Below are positions 62,347-64,000 of a stretch of DNA of 64,000 bases, piece after piece. The DNA is taken from positions 186,001 through 250,000 of the forward strand of contig NZ_JAPDMX010000003.1 of assembly GCF_025971955.1 (NCBI RefSeq). The letters run 5' to 3'. Source of the DNA: Shewanella subflava (GTDB lineage Bacteria > Pseudomonadota > Gammaproteobacteria > Enterobacterales > Shewanellaceae). The position numbers and the translations under genes are program-made. The notes beneath the pieces were generated by a model. The model was not told the DNA's origin. It saw only the letters and a list, made by a program, of their open reading frames with translations, and ran no database searches. Numbering within the stretch: position 1 is the stretch's first letter; every line of letters starts with the position of its first letter.

Positions 62347-64000
62347 ATGGAAATCAAAGTAAATTTTCTCGACAATTTAAGACTCGAAGCCAAGTTTGAT
62401 GACTTTACGGTGACTGCCGACCAACCTATACGTTATAAAGGCGATGGTTCTGCACCGAGTCCTTTTGATTACTTTTTAGCATCATCAGCACTGTGCGCCG
62501 CTTACTTCATTAAGGTGTACTGTAAGGCTCGTGATATTTCGACTGAAAATATCCGCTTATCGCAAAATAATATTGTTGACCCTGAAGATCGTTATAACCA
62601 AATTTTCCAAATTCAAGTTGAATTACCTGATGATATTTCCGATAAAGATCGCGAAGGTATTTTACGCTCCATTGATCGTTGTACCGTTAAAAAAGTGGTT
62701 CAAACGGGACCAGAATTTAAAATTGAAACCGTTGAAAATTTAGATGCCGACGCCAATGCCATGTTGATGGGACAGCCTGATGGAGAAGGTAGCACTTTTA
62801 TTTTAGGCAAAGACTTGCCGCTTGAACAAACCATCAAAAACATGACTGCGATGCTAGCTGATCTGGGCATGAAGATTGAAATTTCATCGTGGCGAAACAT
62901 TGTCCCTAATGTGTGGTCGTTACATATTCGTGATGCCGCTTCGCCTATGTGTTTCACCAATGGCAAGGGTGCAACGAAAGAAAGTGCACTGTGTTCAGCA
63001 TTGGGCGAGTTTATTGAACGTCTTAATAATAACTTTTTTTATAACGATCAATATTTTGGCGAAGAAATTGCCAACAGTGAGTTTGTTCACTACCCCAATG
63101 AAAAGTGGTTTGCTCTGCAAGACGATGATTCACTGCCAGCGGGTATTTTAGATGAGTATTGTTTAGACATTTATAATCCAGATGATGAGCTATGTGGTTC
63201 ACACTTAATTGATACCAATTCAGGTAATAAAGAACGCGGCATTTGTGCAATTCCCTATACACGTCAGTCCGATGGTGAAACCGTGTATTTCCCATCAAAC
63301 TTAATTGAAAACTTGTTTTTAAGTAATGGCATGAGCGCAGGTAATAATCTCGCAGAAGCGCATGTGCAGTGCTTGTCTGAAATCTTTGAGCGAGCGGTAA
63401 AGCGTCAAATTATCGAGCAAGAAATTGTTCTTCCAGATGTGCCAATGGCCGTATTAGAAAAATACCCAAGTATACTGGCAGGGATTAAAGGACTTGAAGA
63501 GCAAGGCTTTCCAGTGGTGGTGAAAGATGCCTCATTGGGCGGACAATTCCCGGTAATGTGCGTCACCTTAATGAACCCAAGAACAGGCGGTGTGTTTGCC
63601 TCATTTGGTGCTCACCCAAGCTTTGAAGTCGCGTTAGAACGCAGCCTAACCGAGTTATTACAAGGCAGAAGTTTTGAAGGGTTAAATGATGTCCCTAGAC
63701 CAACATTTAATAGCATGGCAGTGACCGAGCCTGAAAATTTTGTTGAGCACTTTATTGATTCTACTGGGATTATTTCTTGGCGTTTCTTTAGCAGTCAGTA
63801 TGACTATGATTTCTGTGAGTGGGATTTTACCGGAACAAATGAACAAGAAGCTGAGGCTTTATTTGGTATTTTATCGGCAATGGGTAAAGAAGTGTATATT
63901 GCTGAATTGACCGATTTAGGTGCTTCTGCCTGCCGTATTTTGGTTCCTGAATATTCTGAAGTATACCCTGTCGATGACCTGATTTGGGATAATACCAACA
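62347..64000 (+). CDS. ycaO: OsmC-YcaO fusion protein (5' complete, 3' truncated by window)
   Basis: Translation from ATG 62347 is open to the window edge, giving about 551 residues. The first 130 residues are an OsmC-like domain (YKGDGSAPSPFDYFLASSALCAAYF with the peroxidatic Cys region, and a second Cys in IDRCTVKK). A linker is followed by a YcaO domain from about residue 150 (FILGKDLPLEQTIKNM, PNVWSLHIRD, FTNGKGATKESALCSALGEF, IERLNNNFF), which is E. coli YcaO-like (linked to RimO-dependent methylthiolation of ribosomal protein S12). YcaO enzymes phosphorylate amide backbones with ATP. The OsmC half adds a possible thiol-peroxidase activity. AGGTG before the ATG is the likely ribosome-binding site. 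Confidence 0.88.
   Translation, partial: MEIKVNFLDNLRLEAKFDDFTVTADQPIRYKGDGSAPSPFDYFLASSALCAAYFIKVYCKARDISTENIRLSQNNIVDPEDRYNQIFQIQVELPDDISDKDREGILRSIDRCTVKKVVQTGPEFKIETVENLDADANAMLMGQPDGEGSTFILGKDLPLEQTIKNMTAMLADLGMKIEISSWRNIVPNVWSLHIRDAASPMCFTNGKGATKESALCSALGEFIERLNNNFFYNDQYFGEEIANSEFVHYPNEKWFALQDDDSLPAGILDEYCLDIYNPDDELCGSHLIDTNSGNKERGICAIPYTRQSDGETVYFPSNLIENLFLSNGMSAGNNLAEAHVQCLSEIFERAVKRQIIEQEIVLPDVPMAVLEKYPSILAGIKGLEEQGFPVVVKDASLGGQFPVMCVTLMNPRTGGVFASFGAHPSFEVALERSLTELLQGRSFEGLNDVPRPTFNSMAVTEPENFVEHFIDSTGIISWRFFSSQYDYDFCEWDFTGTNEQEAEALFGILSAMGKEVYIAELTDLGASACRILVPEYSEVYPVDDLIWDNTN

Noticed and set aside
1..64000. CRISPR arrays, tRNA or rRNA genes, or intact prophage
   Set aside because: No regularly spaced direct repeats, tRNA-like T-loop/anticodon patterns, rRNA-like segments or phage structural genes were seen in the window.

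Overview
The window looks like a chromosomal segment of a Shewanella-type marine gammaproteobacterium. Base composition is moderately AT-rich. The conserved blocks zapA/6S RNA/fau, ygfB-ubiH-ubiI and gcvTHP sit in the order expected for that group. Several genes are typical of cold or marine Shewanella: aspartate-alanine exchange with aspartate 4-decarboxylase, a DUF3297 protein, a DUF5062-like protein, a CLCA_X-like zincin and secreted proteases. The species assignment is inference from gene content only.

Layout. 1-6.4 kb: a truncated secreted beta-propeller dehydrogenase-like gene (minus), pyrC, then an aspartate-alanine antiporter plus aspartate 4-decarboxylase pair. 6.4-14.1 kb: a YecE-like DUF72 protein, a large bifunctional penicillin-binding protein, Mn-dependent pyrophosphatase, a VOC protein, a bacterial voltage-gated sodium-channel homologue and an unknown membrane-anchored protein. 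14.4-18.9 kb: folM, a PLP-dependent O-acetylhomoserine sulfhydrylase with a MetJ-box-like operator, 5-formyl-THF cyclo-ligase, 6S RNA, zapA and ygfB. 18.9-26.5 kb: two ubiquinone hydroxylases (ubiH, ubiI) and the glycine cleavage operon gcvT-gcvH-gcvP. 26.5-29.3 kb: an accessory patch with a membrane-protein remnant and a DUF2971 gene, then a zincin and a CBS-domain protein.

29.3-41.5 kb: a porin, thioredoxin 2, a serine hydrolase, a PilZ protein, a four-gene membrane operon (small DUF protein, DUF2157, DUF4401, GDYXXLXY protein), a secreted subtilase and a lipoprotein M3 peptidase. 41.7-52.1 kb: small conserved proteins, a DsbA-like protein, a lipoprotein, a large secreted M9 collagenase with calcium-binding repeats, a Na/Pi cotransporter, a two-domain retropepsin-like protein, a periplasmic solute-binding protein and an RRF_GI-like protein. 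52.3-56.0 kb: RIO kinase, a VF530-family protein, a CspA-type cold-shock gene with a long leader, and rluF. 56.1-56.5 kb: a tandem pair of ~165-bp structured repeats that resemble non-autonomous palindrome-bounded elements. 56.6-61.1 kb: a light/DNA-repair cluster (DASH cryptochrome, DUF2256, FeS photolyase-like protein, flavin reductase, two-TM protein). It is interrupted by a perfect 18-bp inverted repeat. 61.3-64.0 kb: a second solute-binding protein and a truncated OsmC-YcaO fusion gene.

How the genes work together. One-carbon and methionine metabolism is concentrated at 14-26 kb (FolM, cyclo-ligase, GcvTHP, MetY). Protein degradation and uptake are served by the subtilase, collagenase, M3 peptidase and porin. 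The 56.6-61.1 kb cluster is the most coherent candidate for a less-described functional module. I saw no CRISPR array, tRNA, rRNA or intact prophage.
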